From Verrucomicrobiales bacterium (GTDB taxonomy: Bacteria; Verrucomicrobiota; Verrucomicrobiia; Verrucomicrobiales; DEV007), in NCBI GenBank assembly GCA_013213965.1, contig JABSSR010000034.1, positions 1 to 40,653 on the forward strand: a stretch of 40,653 nucleotides of DNA, written 5' to 3'. Numbering within the stretch: the first letter of the stretch is position 1; each line of letters opens with the position of its first letter. The notes below the pieces were generated by a model. It saw only the letters and a list, made by a program, of their open reading frames with translations. It was not told where the DNA came from and did not search any database. Made by a program: the position numbers and the translations under genes. Shown one piece after another: positions 8,150 to 20,120 of this stretch.

Positions 8150-11053
8150 ATGCTCATCCGCAGTTTTGTTCTGAGTTTCTTTCTAATCATCTTCACGCAA
8201 TATACTTTTGCGTTACCTGAATGGATTTGGGTAAAAGGTAAAAAAAAGACAACAATACGATACAACTTTGAGAAAGAGCTCGAAGATTTGAAATCAGCAA
8301 AATTACGTATTGTATCAGACTATGCCAACGTTTCAGTTATCTTGAACAATCAGTTAGCCGGAGTCGCTGAAGGATTTGGATCAGTGCTTAAAGTTAATGT
8401 CTTGAATTATATAGTTGATGGTAAAAATGAAATTATTCTAAAAGCACAAGCAACAGGAAAAGCACCGGCAGCGGCATTAGAAATTGAACTTGTAGATCAT
8501 TCTAACAAAAAACAAATCGTTGCAACTTCAGCAGACTGGAAACCCGAAGAGGCCAATTCAGAAGTTATAGGACTTGGAGACTTGGGTGTCGAAAAATGGT
8601 GGGGTTTATCGGATCTCTTGATTGATGAAGTCGATGATTATACACAATGGAAACGAGCCAGTAATTCCAAGAAAGCCACTGATCCGTCAAGTTTTCAAAT
8701 CCTCCCAGGCTATAAAGTCGAACTGCTCCGTTCAGCCCTACCAGAAGAAGGTTCATGGGTAAATATCGCTTTCGATCCAAAGGGCCGAATCACAGTGGCC
8801 CGAGAAGACAAAGGATTGATCCGGTATTCATTGTCCGAGGAATCCAAGAAAATCGTTAAAATAGAACAAATTAATGATGATCTGAAGGAATGCCGGGGAC
8901 TATTATACGCTCATGGATCTCTATACGTTCATGCTAACAACTCAAAATCTCTATATAGATTAGAAGATAAAGATGGGGACGGAACATTCGAGATAAAAAA
9001 TCTTCTCCACATGAGTGAGGGTGGAGTCGGGCATGGAAGAAACGATCTTGCACTGGGTCCTGAAGGTAGGATCTACGCAATTAACGGTGACTCAGTGAAC
9101 TTGCCTGAAGGGATAATAAATAGAATGTCTCCCTTGAGAAATAAGTATCTACCTTCTCCTAAAAATGAAGGCCATGTCATACGAATGGATTCAGATGGAA
9201 AAAATAAGGAGATTTTTTGTGCAGGCCTAAGAAATCCATATGGAATCGATTTTAATGAGGATGGTGAAGCTTTTACTTATGACGCTGATGCTGAATTTGA
9301 TATGGGTACTCCCTGGTATCGTCCAACCCAGATCAAACACTTAACGAGTGGTGCAGATTTTGGTTGGAGGGCAGTGACAGGAAAATGGCCACCTTATTAC
9401 CCGGATCATCCAGATAATGCTCAGCATTCTGTACACATCGGCAAGGGGTCTCCGACAGGAATACGCTTTGGAACTAAGAGTAATTTTCCGCGGGAATATC
9501 AACGAGCCCTTTATGCTCTTGACTGGGCATATGGCAGAATCATTGCTATTCACTTTGTTACCAGAGGTTCCACTTATATGGGCGCAGCAGAGGTGTTTCT
9601 AAGAGGCAAACCATTAAATGTTACTGACCTTGACTTCGGACCGGACGGATCAATGTATTTTGTGACGGGCGGAAGAAAGACCAAGAGCGGCCTTTATCGG
9701 GTCTCATACATCGGCAAAAAAGTTAATGAGCGTAACATGACATTGCAGGAGAAGAGAAGAAATGAATCATCTCTCCAATATCGCCAACAACGAAAACGTA
9801 TAGAAAAATTACATATAAAAACAAAAGCAACCCCCTTTGAAGGAGTGACTGATCCGCGCATTAGGTACGCTTCAAGAATTAGCGCTGAACACAATGCTGA
9901 TACTTTTGTTTTTTCACCCGCAAAAATCAATAGCATCACTTCACTCGAAGATGCAACTCCTGACCTTGATCACTTAACAGCAAAATTAAACATTGGCTCA
10001 AAAGAAGAAATTACAGCACTTATGGGACTTGGTCCAATCGATAGAAAAAATAGCATCCTGAAAAAATTAAAGGACTGGGAAAAAATGATTCCATCCAAAC
10101 AGTTTGAATATATCGACATCCTTCACCGTTTAATTTCTAGACATAACCTCTCAGAAAAAGCAAAGGAAGAAATCATTGGATCACTTGAAAAGAATTTTCC
10201 TGGTCAAACAGCAAAAATTAATATGGCTATAGCGCCGTTACTCATTGATCTGGATCCCCTCAGCACTGTTCCTAAGATTATCAAATTACTAAAGGAAGAC
10301 TGCTCTCAGCGTGAGGGAATTCATTACCTGTTTCATTTACGAAACACCACTACTGGTTGGTCATTACAGTCACGGGAAATATTTTTTAGGATTCTTGCAA
10401 AATACGAAACTCTTTTAGGAGGAAGGGGATTACCTCAAGCACTCAAAGCAATTCGCAAAGAATCAACAGCAACATTAACAGAAAAAGAAAAGGAACAACT
10501 CAGTGACGTTCTTACCTCTCGCCTGACATTGCCTGACTTTCCTAATCGCTCAGATCGTTCAGTTACCAAGTCATGGACTATTCAAAACTTTAAAAAACTG
10601 TTAAATTTCAATGCAGACAAGCGTGACTTAATGAATGGTAAAAAAGTTTTCGACCTTGCTCTCTGTAGCCGATGCCATCAACACGGTAAAGTAGGATATC
10701 CGATCGGCCCGGATCTGACCAATGTAGCGAGCCGATTCGGTAGAGAAGATTTACTCCAAGAAATCTTGCTACCTTCTAATTCCATAGCAGAGAATTATCA
10801 AGCAATAGAATTGAAGCTCCGGGAAGGAAGAACGGTCAGGGGTCAGATCATACCAAATTTAGATTACCGTGTACCCTATATACAAATTGCTGAAAATTCA
10901 CTTTATCCAAATAAAATAACTAAAATCGATAAGGTTAATATTATCGAGCGTTCACACTCTATCGTTTCTCTTATGCCATCAGGTCTATTGAACTTATTTA
11001 CTATGGATGAAATTCTTGACCTGTTGGCATGGCTAGAAAAGCCTTCACACTAG
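8150..11053 (+). CDS. Secreted PVC-type beta-propeller dehydrogenase with C-terminal c-type heme domain
   Basis: A signal peptide (about 1-21, ending TFA before LPEWIW) precedes a beta-rich N-terminal module (about 22-165) resembling a jelly-roll. Then comes a six-bladed-propeller region (about 178-520) with ILPGYKVELL, GVGHGRNDLALGPEG, GLRNPYGIDF and LDFGPDGSMYF, matching the putative membrane-bound dehydrogenase family of Planctomycetes and Verrucomicrobia. An alpha-helical stretch follows. The end holds CSRCH at 839-843 and GPDLTNVASRFGREDLL, a heme attachment site of the PVC CxxCH domain. Such proteins are thought to oxidise sugars in the periplasm or at the surface; the substrate is unknown. 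The gene stands alone on the plus strand and converges on the DUF1501 gene 29 bases away. Confidence 0.88.
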   Translation: MLIRSFVLSFFLIIFTQYTFALPEWIWVKGKKKTTIRYNFEKELEDLKSAKLRIVSDYANVSVILNNQLAGVAEGFGSVLKVNVLNYIVDGKNEIILKAQATGKAPAAALEIELVDHSNKKQIVATSADWKPEEANSEVIGLGDLGVEKWWGLSDLLIDEVDDYTQWKRASNSKKATDPSSFQILPGYKVELLRSALPEEGSWVNIAFDPKGRITVAREDKGLIRYSLSEESKKIVKIEQINDDLKECRGLLYAHGSLYVHANNSKSLYRLEDKDGDGTFEIKNLLHMSEGGVGHGRNDLALGPEGRIYAINGDSVNLPEGIINRMSPLRNKYLPSPKNEGHVIRMDSDGKNKEIFCAGLRNPYGIDFNEDGEAFTYDADAEFDMGTPWYRPTQIKHLTSGADFGWRAVTGKWPPYYPDHPDNAQHSVHIGKGSPTGIRFGTKSNFPREYQRALYALDWAYGRIIAIHFVTRGSTYMGAAEVFLRGKPLNVTDLDFGPDGSMYFVTGGRKTKSGLYRVSYIGKKVNERNMTLQEKRRNESSLQYRQQRKRIEKLHIKTKATPFEGVTDPRIRYASRISAEHNADTFVFSPAKINSITSLEDATPDLDHLTAKLNIGSKEEITALMGLGPIDRKNSILKKLKDWEKMIPSKQFEYIDILHRLISRHNLSEKAKEEIIGSLEKNFPGQTAKINMAIAPLLIDLDPLSTVPKIIKLLKEDCSQREGIHYLFHLRNTTTGWSLQSREIFFRILAKYETLLGGRGLPQALKAIRKESTATLTEKEKEQLSDVLTSRLTLPDFPNRSDRSVTKSWTIQNFKKLLNFNADKRDLMNGKKVFDLALCSRCHQHGKVGYPIGPDLTNVASRFGREDLLQEILLPSNSIAENYQAIELKLREGRTVRGQIIPNLDYRVPYIQIAENSLYPNKITKIDKVNIIERSHSIVSLMPSGLLNLFTMDEILDLLAWLEKPSH

Positions 11054-11082
11054 TCCACTTCCGGGATCTGGTAATTATAAAG

Positions 11083-12522
11083 TCAGACCATTATCTTATG
11101 TGCAACCTCACCATGCACATCAGTGAGTCGAAATTCCCTGCCGTTACTGTTAAAAGTGACTTTGGTATGATCAAGACCAAGAATATGAAGCATAGTTGCA
11201 TGAAGATCATGAATCGTCATCCTGTCTTCAATTGCATGATAACCAAACTCGTCAGTGGCTCCGTACCGAATTCCAGGCCTGACACCTCCCCCTGCCATCC
11301 ACATGGTAAAACCGTCCGGATGATGATCTCGGCCCACCTCACCGTTACCTTTTTGAGATGTTGGAGTTCGTCCAAACTCCCCACCCCAAAGGACCAATGT
11401 GTCTTCGAGTAATCCTCTAGCCTTTAGATCCTTTATTAGCCCAGTAATTGGCTTGTCTATTTGCTTCACATTGATTGAATGTCCCTTCTCTAAATGAGAG
11501 TGCTGATCCCACTGTTCATTATTAAATGGAAGACTATTCGCATGACTTACCTGAATGAATCGGACTCCACGTTCAGCTAAGCGCCTAGCAAGAATACATT
11601 GCCTGGCAAAATTATCTGTCTCAGAACCGTCCATCCCATAAAGTTCACGGGTCATTTTTGATTCATTTGAAAGATCCGTCGCTTCGGGAGCAGCCATCTG
11701 CATCCTGAAAGCTAATTCAAAGCTGGCCATACGTGCATCCAAGTCTGTTCCCTGGAACTTATTTTCACCGTGAAGCTTACGTAAAAGTTCAAGTTGCAGT
11801 TCTTGTTCTCTTCTCCCGGCACTAGGATGACGCATATAATGAAACTTAGCATCCTTTGCCGGAGTATTGGGATATCCAGGAGTCCCTAATGGAACGCCCT
11901 GATGCTGAGCTGGGAGGAAAGCCGACCCAAAATTATTGACTCCACCATGAAGGGATGTTGGACAAATAGTTACAAAAGCAGGTAAATTTCTGTTCTCACT
12001 GCCAAGACCATAGCTGACCCATGAACCCATGCTCGGCCTAAGCAGGGCCTCATCACCTGTATGCAGTTTCATGCAAGCACCACCATGCGAGACATTAGTT
12101 TCACACAATGAATTAATCATGCATAGATCATCTGCAACTTCCGGAAGATGCTCCCAAAGTTCAGACATCCAGTGCCCGCTCTGACCGACTTGGCGAAACT
12201 TCCATGGAGGAGCAAAAATATTACTTCTTGCAGCAAACTGAACTGATCTTTCAGGAAAAGGTAATGGCTTACCATGCTCACTATAAAGTTTTGGCTTGTA
12301 GTCGAAGAGATCCACGTGCGATGGACCTCCGTGCATGAACAAGAAAATGATTCTTTTGGCACGAGCAATCTGTTGCGGAAAATGGATTCCTGAATTTGCG
12401 GAAGAATGCTCCTGTAAAAGAGAATTCAAAGCAATGCCACCAAACCCAACACAGATACGATCCAAGGCTTCTCTTCGTGAAATAAAATTACTCTGAAAAT
12501 TACCAGACATGGAGAAATTCAT
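11083..12522 (-). CDS. DUF1501 family protein with Tat-type signal
   Basis: The N-terminus carries a twin-arginine-like signal (SRREAL at 15-20, followed by a hydrophobic stretch CVGFGGIALNSLL). The body has DUF1501 features: IIFLFMHGGPSHVDLFDYKP, GRDHHPDGF and VLWGGEFGRTPTSQ, which resemble the alkaline-phosphatase/sulfatase metal-binding fold. DUF1501 proteins have no settled function; they almost always follow a DUF1549/DUF1553 gene in PVC bacteria, as here. The chosen ATG overlaps the upstream gene by 23 bases; an internal ATG at codon 5 would shorten the overlap to 11. Both leave the Tat motif intact. Confidence 0.9.
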   Translation of the reverse strand: MNFSMSGNFQSNFISRREALDRICVGFGGIALNSLLQEHSSANSGIHFPQQIARAKRIIFLFMHGGPSHVDLFDYKPKLYSEHGKPLPFPERSVQFAARSNIFAPPWKFRQVGQSGHWMSELWEHLPEVADDLCMINSLCETNVSHGGACMKLHTGDEALLRPSMGSWVSYGLGSENRNLPAFVTICPTSLHGGVNNFGSAFLPAQHQGVPLGTPGYPNTPAKDAKFHYMRHPSAGRREQELQLELLRKLHGENKFQGTDLDARMASFELAFRMQMAAPEATDLSNESKMTRELYGMDGSETDNFARQCILARRLAERGVRFIQVSHANSLPFNNEQWDQHSHLEKGHSINVKQIDKPITGLIKDLKARGLLEDTLVLWGGEFGRTPTSQKGNGEVGRDHHPDGFTMWMAGGGVRPGIRYGATDEFGYHAIEDRMTIHDLHATMLHILGLDHTKVTFNSNGREFRLTDVHGEVAHKIMV

Positions 12523-14887
12523 TGGAAATTAAAAGCGTATGACACACCGACTCCCAGGCTTTTTTCTTGCCGCTTATCTTTGTGTACTCATCAAAAAAAT
12601 GACTAATCCACTGCATTTCCTCAGGGCTCGGAATCCGGGAAAAGAGTGTTAAATATAATTCGCGTACTTTTCCTTCTCCTATTCTGAGAGCAAGACTTTC
12701 AGCCTGACGAATCAAAAAAGGATTATTCATCATTAACAGGGCCTGTGTAGGAACAGTCGTCCGAGAACGTTGCCCCACGGTAGTCGTGGCGTTGGGAAAT
12801 CCAAGAAGAGTCAACAGGTCATACAAATGAGAACGGACAACAGGAAGATAAACGCTCCTGTATGGATAATTTTCATAGCTCTGACGGTTCTTGAGAAGGT
12901 CTGAAGGCGAAGGGTCCTGACTCTTTACCGAAAGAAGTAATGAAGGAGGGGCCATGTTTAAGTTACCGGAAACCAGTAAGATCGAATCACGAAAAGATTC
13001 AGCTTCAAGACGACGCACATCACGGTGCCAATAGAGTAAATTTTTAGGATCCTTCTTTGCTGCCAAGGCATTAGAGTCATCTGCTCCCATCTGATATGTA
13101 TTGGATAATAGAATTTTGCGATGCAGCATCTTAATGGACCAGCCGTTCCTTACAAAATCATTTGCCAAATAATCCAAAAGCTCGGGATGAGAAGGCTCAG
13201 TTCCCGTCATTCCAAAATCATCTACTGTGGAAACGATCCCCTTGCCAAAGTGCCAATACCAGATCCTGTTCACAATGACACGTGCCGTGAGCGGATGATC
13301 GGGCTCTGTCATCCATTTTGCTAACTCGAGCCTACCGCTCGAGCCATCAGCGCAGGCAAGAACCTTGCGGGGAGTGATCTTTGAAAGAAATCCTCGAGGG
13401 ACCAATTTTCCTCTTTCATGCGGATCACCTCTTAAATTGATGTTTATATCAGCCACATCACCGTCTCGGACTGCCATGACTTTGTACATATTATTGTCAT
13501 CAGTCTCGAGCCCGGTCCTCTCCTTCTTCAAATTATCGGTCTTTAAACGCAACGATTTTACTTGGTCCAGAGAACGCACACGTGTCAGACGGATCCGGTC
13601 CAGATGAGACATTAGCGGTTTAGATTCAACTCTAAGAACATGATCTCCTGAATCTAAATGGACATATGCTTCGTGGTTCCAACGCTGATGCTCTGAACTC
13701 CAACCTCCTGTTACCTCAGCCAGTACTGGAATGACCTTATCCTTATCATCATCAATTATCAAACTTCCGGGCCTTGATCTTTCTGCGGCATAACGAAAAT
13801 CAACAGAGTATGTGCCTTCGTTTGGAATTCTTACCTCATATTCCGCAAAATTCTCTTGGCTCCCTGGATCAGAAATATAAGTGGCTTCATTCTCATTATT
13901 CCCTGCAATGACAGATACATTTCCTCGAATGAACTTTTCAGCTTCCCACTGCACAATCGATTCTGCATCTATAAACTCAGAGATCTTCCCTTCAAGATCA
14001 TTTAATCGATTATTAATCGCCTCAAGGCGTGCTTTCTTTTTTTCCTCCTTCTGCTCGTCTCCAGGTTTATTCAAGGACTGATCTTCTATTTTTGTACTGT
14101 GGAATATTCCAGCAAGAGCATAATAATCTGCAATTGGTATCGGATCGAATTTGTGATCATGGCAACGGGCACAAGAGACACTTATACCCATAAAAGAACG
14201 ACTCACAGCATCAATCTGTTCATCAATGATATCGGCCCGTTTTTTTACTCCATCTTTTTCCGCCAAAATCTTTGTGCCTATGGCAAGAAAACCTGTAGCG
14301 GTTACACGACGCGAAAGTTCAGTAGAATTACTTTCAAGAAGATCTCCGGCCAACTGTTCAATTATAAATTCATTGTAGGGCAAATCACGATTGAAGGCAT
14401 CAATAACATAATTCCGATAACGCCAGGCATGGGGGTAAGCATGGTTTTCATCTCCTCCGTTGGAATCGCCATACCTGGCAACGTCCAACCAGTGACGTCC
14501 CCATCTCTCACCATACTGTGGTGAATCTAGTAAATTATTTACGATTCTTGCAAAGGCCTCAGGAGAATGGTCCTTCAAAAATTCTTCTACTTTTTTAGGA
14601 CTCGGAGGCAACCCAATTAAATCGTAATAGATTCTTCTGATCAGCTGAGCAGGTTCCGCCTTCTTGGCAGGCGCAATATCAGAACCTTCTAGATCTGCCA
14701 AAATGAAGTTATCAATTTCATTTTTAACCCATTCCTCAGTTTTAACTGCCGGAACAGAATAAACTTTTGGCGATACGAAGGACCAGTGTTTACCGCCATC
14801 TTCTTCACCAAATCCATTAACAGTTAATAGGAATGCAATAAAGTAGAATATGATCCTTTGGAATCCACCCAACTCTGCGAAAAACAT
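12500..14887 (-). CDS. DUF1549/DUF1553 (PSCyt2/PSD1) secreted protein with inserted carbohydrate-binding-like module
   Basis: A signal peptide (to about 27) is followed by DUF1549 (about 50-265: WVKNEIDNFILA, RRIYYDLIGLPP, ERWGRHWLDVARYGDSNG). This ends with C239-AR-C242-H243, a c-type heme motif in SCARCHDHKFDPI. A coiled segment (about 278-305) leads to a beta-rich insert (about 336-437) with YEVRIPNEGTYSVDFRYA and LDSGDHVLRV, a pattern of CBM6/35-type modules. DUF1553 follows (about 515-795: HPLTARVIVNRIWYWHFGKG, DDFGMTGTEPSHPELLD). The usual N-terminal PSCyt1 cytochrome module is missing. It is co-transcribed with the overlapping DUF1501 gene. The family is probably involved in extracellular polysaccharide oxidation or handling, by inference only. 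Confidence 0.88.
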   Translation of the reverse strand: MFFAELGGFQRIIFYFIAFLLTVNGFGEEDGGKHWSFVSPKVYSVPAVKTEEWVKNEIDNFILADLEGSDIAPAKKAEPAQLIRRIYYDLIGLPPSPKKVEEFLKDHSPEAFARIVNNLLDSPQYGERWGRHWLDVARYGDSNGGDENHAYPHAWRYRNYVIDAFNRDLPYNEFIIEQLAGDLLESNSTELSRRVTATGFLAIGTKILAEKDGVKKRADIIDEQIDAVSRSFMGISVSCARCHDHKFDPIPIADYYALAGIFHSTKIEDQSLNKPGDEQKEEKKKARLEAINNRLNDLEGKISEFIDAESIVQWEAEKFIRGNVSVIAGNNENEATYISDPGSQENFAEYEVRIPNEGTYSVDFRYAAERSRPGSLIIDDDKDKVIPVLAEVTGGWSSEHQRWNHEAYVHLDSGDHVLRVESKPLMSHLDRIRLTRVRSLDQVKSLRLKTDNLKKERTGLETDDNNMYKVMAVRDGDVADININLRGDPHERGKLVPRGFLSKITPRKVLACADGSSGRLELAKWMTEPDHPLTARVIVNRIWYWHFGKGIVSTVDDFGMTGTEPSHPELLDYLANDFVRNGWSIKMLHRKILLSNTYQMGADDSNALAAKKDPKNLLYWHRDVRRLEAESFRDSILLVSGNLNMAPPSLLLSVKSQDPSPSDLLKNRQSYENYPYRSVYLPVVRSHLYDLLTLLGFPNATTTVGQRSRTTVPTQALLMMNNPFLIRQAESLALRIGEGKVRELYLTLFSRIPSPEEMQWISHFFDEYTKISGKKKAWESVCHTLLISNEFLHVW

Positions 14888-15035
14888 AAATTAATTGTCT
14901 CTCAAACCTTAATAAGAAGCAACCCTAAGAACGTACTTGGATCAGTAAAACCTCCTCATAAATATAGGAGTAAATCTAATATTATATAGTTGTTCTAATC
15001 ATTGGATCAGCAAGTAAACCCACTAATATGCTCTT

Positions 15036-17306
<2,271 letters not shown>

Positions 17307-17350
17307 TTAAGCAGGGACAGGCGAAAGGTCAAAGATAATTAAAATACGAT

Positions 17351-18580
17351 TTAATTTACTTGATGGATATGTACGTCCTGCTGCGGATAAGGGAAACTGA
17401 TTCCCGCCTGATCAAATTCTGACTTGGCTCTCTTAAGAATATCCCCGTGAACTTGCCTGTAATCCTCGGTCTTTACCCATGGACGACAAATGAAATTAAC
17501 GGATGAATCGGCTAATTCGTGCATTTGAATAACAGGCTGCGGTTCATCAAGAACTAACTCATGCTCACTTAAAATTTGCTCGAGAATTTGCTTGGCCTTT
17601 TCATAATCATCATCATACCCAATACCAAAAATCATATCGACTCGCCTTTCCGTACTTGAGGAAGAATTAGTAATAATTTGCCCCCAAACGTTCTTGTTAG
17701 GAACAAGAACAACCTTGTTATCGAATGTTTTGATAGTGGTACTGACTAGACTAACCTGCCCAATCGTTCCGATCACACCATCCACTTCGACCGAATCGCC
17801 CACGTCAAAGGGACGATAAATTAGAAGCATTACCCCAGCTGCAAAATTACTTAGAGTGTCCTGTAATGCAAAAGCGATAATAAACGAGGCCCCTCCAATC
17901 ACTGTAAGAAGAGCCGCAACATTAATCCCGACTGTTGCAAGTGCGACCAGTAAACCAACCAACAATATAGCTCTAAAAGAAATCTTAATCATGAACTGCT
18001 CAAGGAGTTCAGAAAATCGATTACTTTTTTCAGCAGCTCGGCGCACGATTCGGCGCACAAATGCCGCCAATGCCCAAAAAATCAACATGATCACAGCAAA
18101 CTTCAAGAGCTGAATACCCCACTTGACCCCACCCTCCTTTGAATAAATCCATGAAGAATATCTAGTCCAAAAAGAACGGTTCTCATTAACAGTAAACTCT
18201 GTTCCTGAAACCGCATCGGCATAAATTTTCAAATCACTCGGGTCACCACCTTTTTTCTTCAACTCAGCAAGAACAGTTCTAAGAAGAGCCAATTGTTTAA
18301 CTTTAACTTCTATAAGCTCTGGACTTTTTTTCTCCTCCAAGCTGAGATCCGAAATCTTTTGAACTGTTTCCTTCAGGCTATTTCTCCATGCGTGTGATAT
18401 CTCATCCAGCTCATCTCTGGTCATTGGATTAAGCATGAGTTTTAGTTGCCCCTCTTCCAATGAAGGGTCTCCAATCCGCATTTTTTCGTAATCAATTGCT
18501 AGTTCATCAGCTAATAATGGGAATATCCCAACAAAAATCAGTGATAATAAACCTTGGATAAGAACAGATAAATTTCTCAT
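17351..18580 (-). CDS. MscS family mechanosensitive ion channel
   Basis: A signal peptide (about 1-24) is followed by a charged, helical periplasmic stretch to about 140, probably coiled coil. Three membrane helices then span about 152-260. The pore helix and following beta domain are typical of MscS: GGASFIIAFALQDTLSNFAAG, YRPFDVGDSVEVDG, GTIGQVSLVSTTIKTFDN and VPNKNVWGQIITN. The channel releases solutes on hypo-osmotic shock, in keeping with a marine or variable-salinity habitat. The added N-terminal periplasmic region makes it longer than the 286-residue E. coli MscS; its role is unknown. Confidence 0.92.
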   Translation of the reverse strand: MRNLSVLIQGLLSLIFVGIFPLLADELAIDYEKMRIGDPSLEEGQLKLMLNPMTRDELDEISHAWRNSLKETVQKISDLSLEEKKSPELIEVKVKQLALLRTVLAELKKKGGDPSDLKIYADAVSGTEFTVNENRSFWTRYSSWIYSKEGGVKWGIQLLKFAVIMLIFWALAAFVRRIVRRAAEKSNRFSELLEQFMIKISFRAILLVGLLVALATVGINVAALLTVIGGASFIIAFALQDTLSNFAAGVMLLIYRPFDVGDSVEVDGVIGTIGQVSLVSTTIKTFDNKVVLVPNKNVWGQIITNSSSSTERRVDMIFGIGYDDDYEKAKQILEQILSEHELVLDEPQPVIQMHELADSSVNFICRPWVKTEDYRQVHGDILKRAKSEFDQAGISFPYPQQDVHIHQVN

Positions 18581-18686
18581 AATTTGAAGAACATTAATTC
18601 ACTAATCTCGCAAAGTATAAGTTTACCGCAAGCCTTTGATTTATCTAAGTAAACTAATGGAAATCTGAATTTAATCACTCTTATCT

Positions 18687-20087
18687 TTAGGCTATTAAAT
18701 GACCGATTTCACTTGTACTTTCAGCATATCGATCCATTTCCAAACCTAATGCCTTCGCTTGAGTCAGCCATAAATTAGCCAGAGGCAAACCATGGTAAAG
18801 TTGCTGGTATTTTCCTCCCTTCTTTGGGACTGGTCCTGAATTGTCTGAAAGATTGATGTGTTTACCAGTGATCAGTTTTCCTCCTGCAGAGCCTGCCACA
18901 ATGATGGGAAGAGCACTGTATTGGTGAGTCGATCCATCACCTAGGCCCGATCCATAAGTGAAGAGTGTATTGTCAAGAAGGGTCGTTCCGTCAGACTCTT
19001 TGATGGAGTCCATCTTCTCAACTAAATAGGCAAACTGCTCCATATGAAAATAGTCAACTTTTAATAGATCCTCGATGAAACGACCTTGATTGTGTGACAT
19101 TTGATGATGACTTCGAGGCTTTTTAAATAGACTCTCATACATGTATGGAGTATCCCAACGCTCAGGGCCCACCATAAAAGTAGCAACATTCGTTAAGCCG
19201 ACCCGCAAAGCCGTTACCATAAGATCACCCATGAGCCTTATATATTCTCCTCTCGGCAAATGCGCATCGGGCGGTTCCTCGAACTTAGCAAAAGATAATT
19301 TATCGCGAAACTTTTCGAGTCTTTCCACCTGCTCCTCAATGGTCCTGATCGAATCAAAGTATTCGGAAAACTTCTGCTTGTCATCATAGCCAAGATGACG
19401 CTGCATGGATCTGGCATCCTGTAACACCAAATCAGTTATGTTTTTATTGGACTGCACTCCCTGCGTTCCGAAAAGACGATGGTAAATTTTTCGAGGATCC
19501 CTCATGCTTGGAGCTACGTGCTCGGTCCCATACCAAGAAATATTGTCAAACTGGATCGACTCCTTATTGTCCTTGTGACTGTTACAGCTAAACTCAAGAG
19601 TACGGAAAGGAGTGTCCTGACCAATCTTCTCAGCCACTATATGATCCAATGTGCGGGATTGGGGATAAGGAGATTGAGTAATGGTATGAGGGGCCGAGCT
19701 TGTAAGGAAACAGGAAGCACATTGCGCATGAACATCAGTCCCCTCCTGGAAGGTTCTATCCAGGCCCGTAATGAAAGTAATTTTTTCCTTCATTCTCTCG
19801 AGCGGCTTCTGTGTAGGAGTCAGTTTTAACTGATGAGTACCAACCTTGATTCTGGCATCATTTTTTACTTCTGTCCTGCTACCATTAAATTTAGGAATTG
19901 CTGCAGCATCTTCACCTGGGAAAAAACCTCTGCGCACTACACCGATTGGCACATAAAACCAAGCTGCCCGAACAGAAGGCTTCATAGGCTCCGCAGTCTT
20001 TGATAAACTTTCCATCCACGGAATAGCAAGTGCAGCTCCACCCATGCCTCTTACAAAATTCCTTCGACTACTATGGTGAGAGTTCAT
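18687..20087 (-). CDS. DUF1552 family protein with Tat-type signal
   Basis: The N-terminus has SSRRNFVRGMGGAALAIPW, a Tat-like signal. The body shows DUF1552 features: RAAWFYVPIGVVRRGFFP, ITFITGLDRTF, DVHAQCASCFLTS, QSPYPQSRTLDHIVAEKIG and YGSGLGDGSTHQYSALPIIVAGSAGG. The length, 466 residues, is normal. The family resembles DUF1501 in general fold and has no proven activity. It follows the DUF1592 protein gene by 33 bases, the usual arrangement in PVC bacteria and some Myxococcota, and is the last gene of the operon that begins with the hydroxyproline enzymes. Confidence 0.92.
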   Translation of the reverse strand: MNSHHSSRRNFVRGMGGAALAIPWMESLSKTAEPMKPSVRAAWFYVPIGVVRRGFFPGEDAAAIPKFNGSRTEVKNDARIKVGTHQLKLTPTQKPLERMKEKITFITGLDRTFQEGTDVHAQCASCFLTSSAPHTITQSPYPQSRTLDHIVAEKIGQDTPFRTLEFSCNSHKDNKESIQFDNISWYGTEHVAPSMRDPRKIYHRLFGTQGVQSNKNITDLVLQDARSMQRHLGYDDKQKFSEYFDSIRTIEEQVERLEKFRDKLSFAKFEEPPDAHLPRGEYIRLMGDLMVTALRVGLTNVATFMVGPERWDTPYMYESLFKKPRSHHQMSHNQGRFIEDLLKVDYFHMEQFAYLVEKMDSIKESDGTTLLDNTLFTYGSGLGDGSTHQYSALPIIVAGSAGGKLITGKHINLSDNSGPVPKKGGKYQQLYHGLPLANLWLTQAKALGLEMDRYAESTSEIGHLIA

Positions 20088-20120
20088 TTTTTTATGACTG
20101 CTGTAAATATCTACAAAAAA

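Noticed and set aside
11029-11412. 127-codon plus-strand frame at the end of the propeller dehydrogenase gene
   Set aside because: It is mostly antisense to the DUF1501 gene, and its product lacks any domain-like pattern.
14099-14524. 141-codon plus-strand frame inside the DUF1549 gene
   Set aside because: It lies wholly within a well-supported gene on the other strand, and its translation has low-complexity, domain-free composition.
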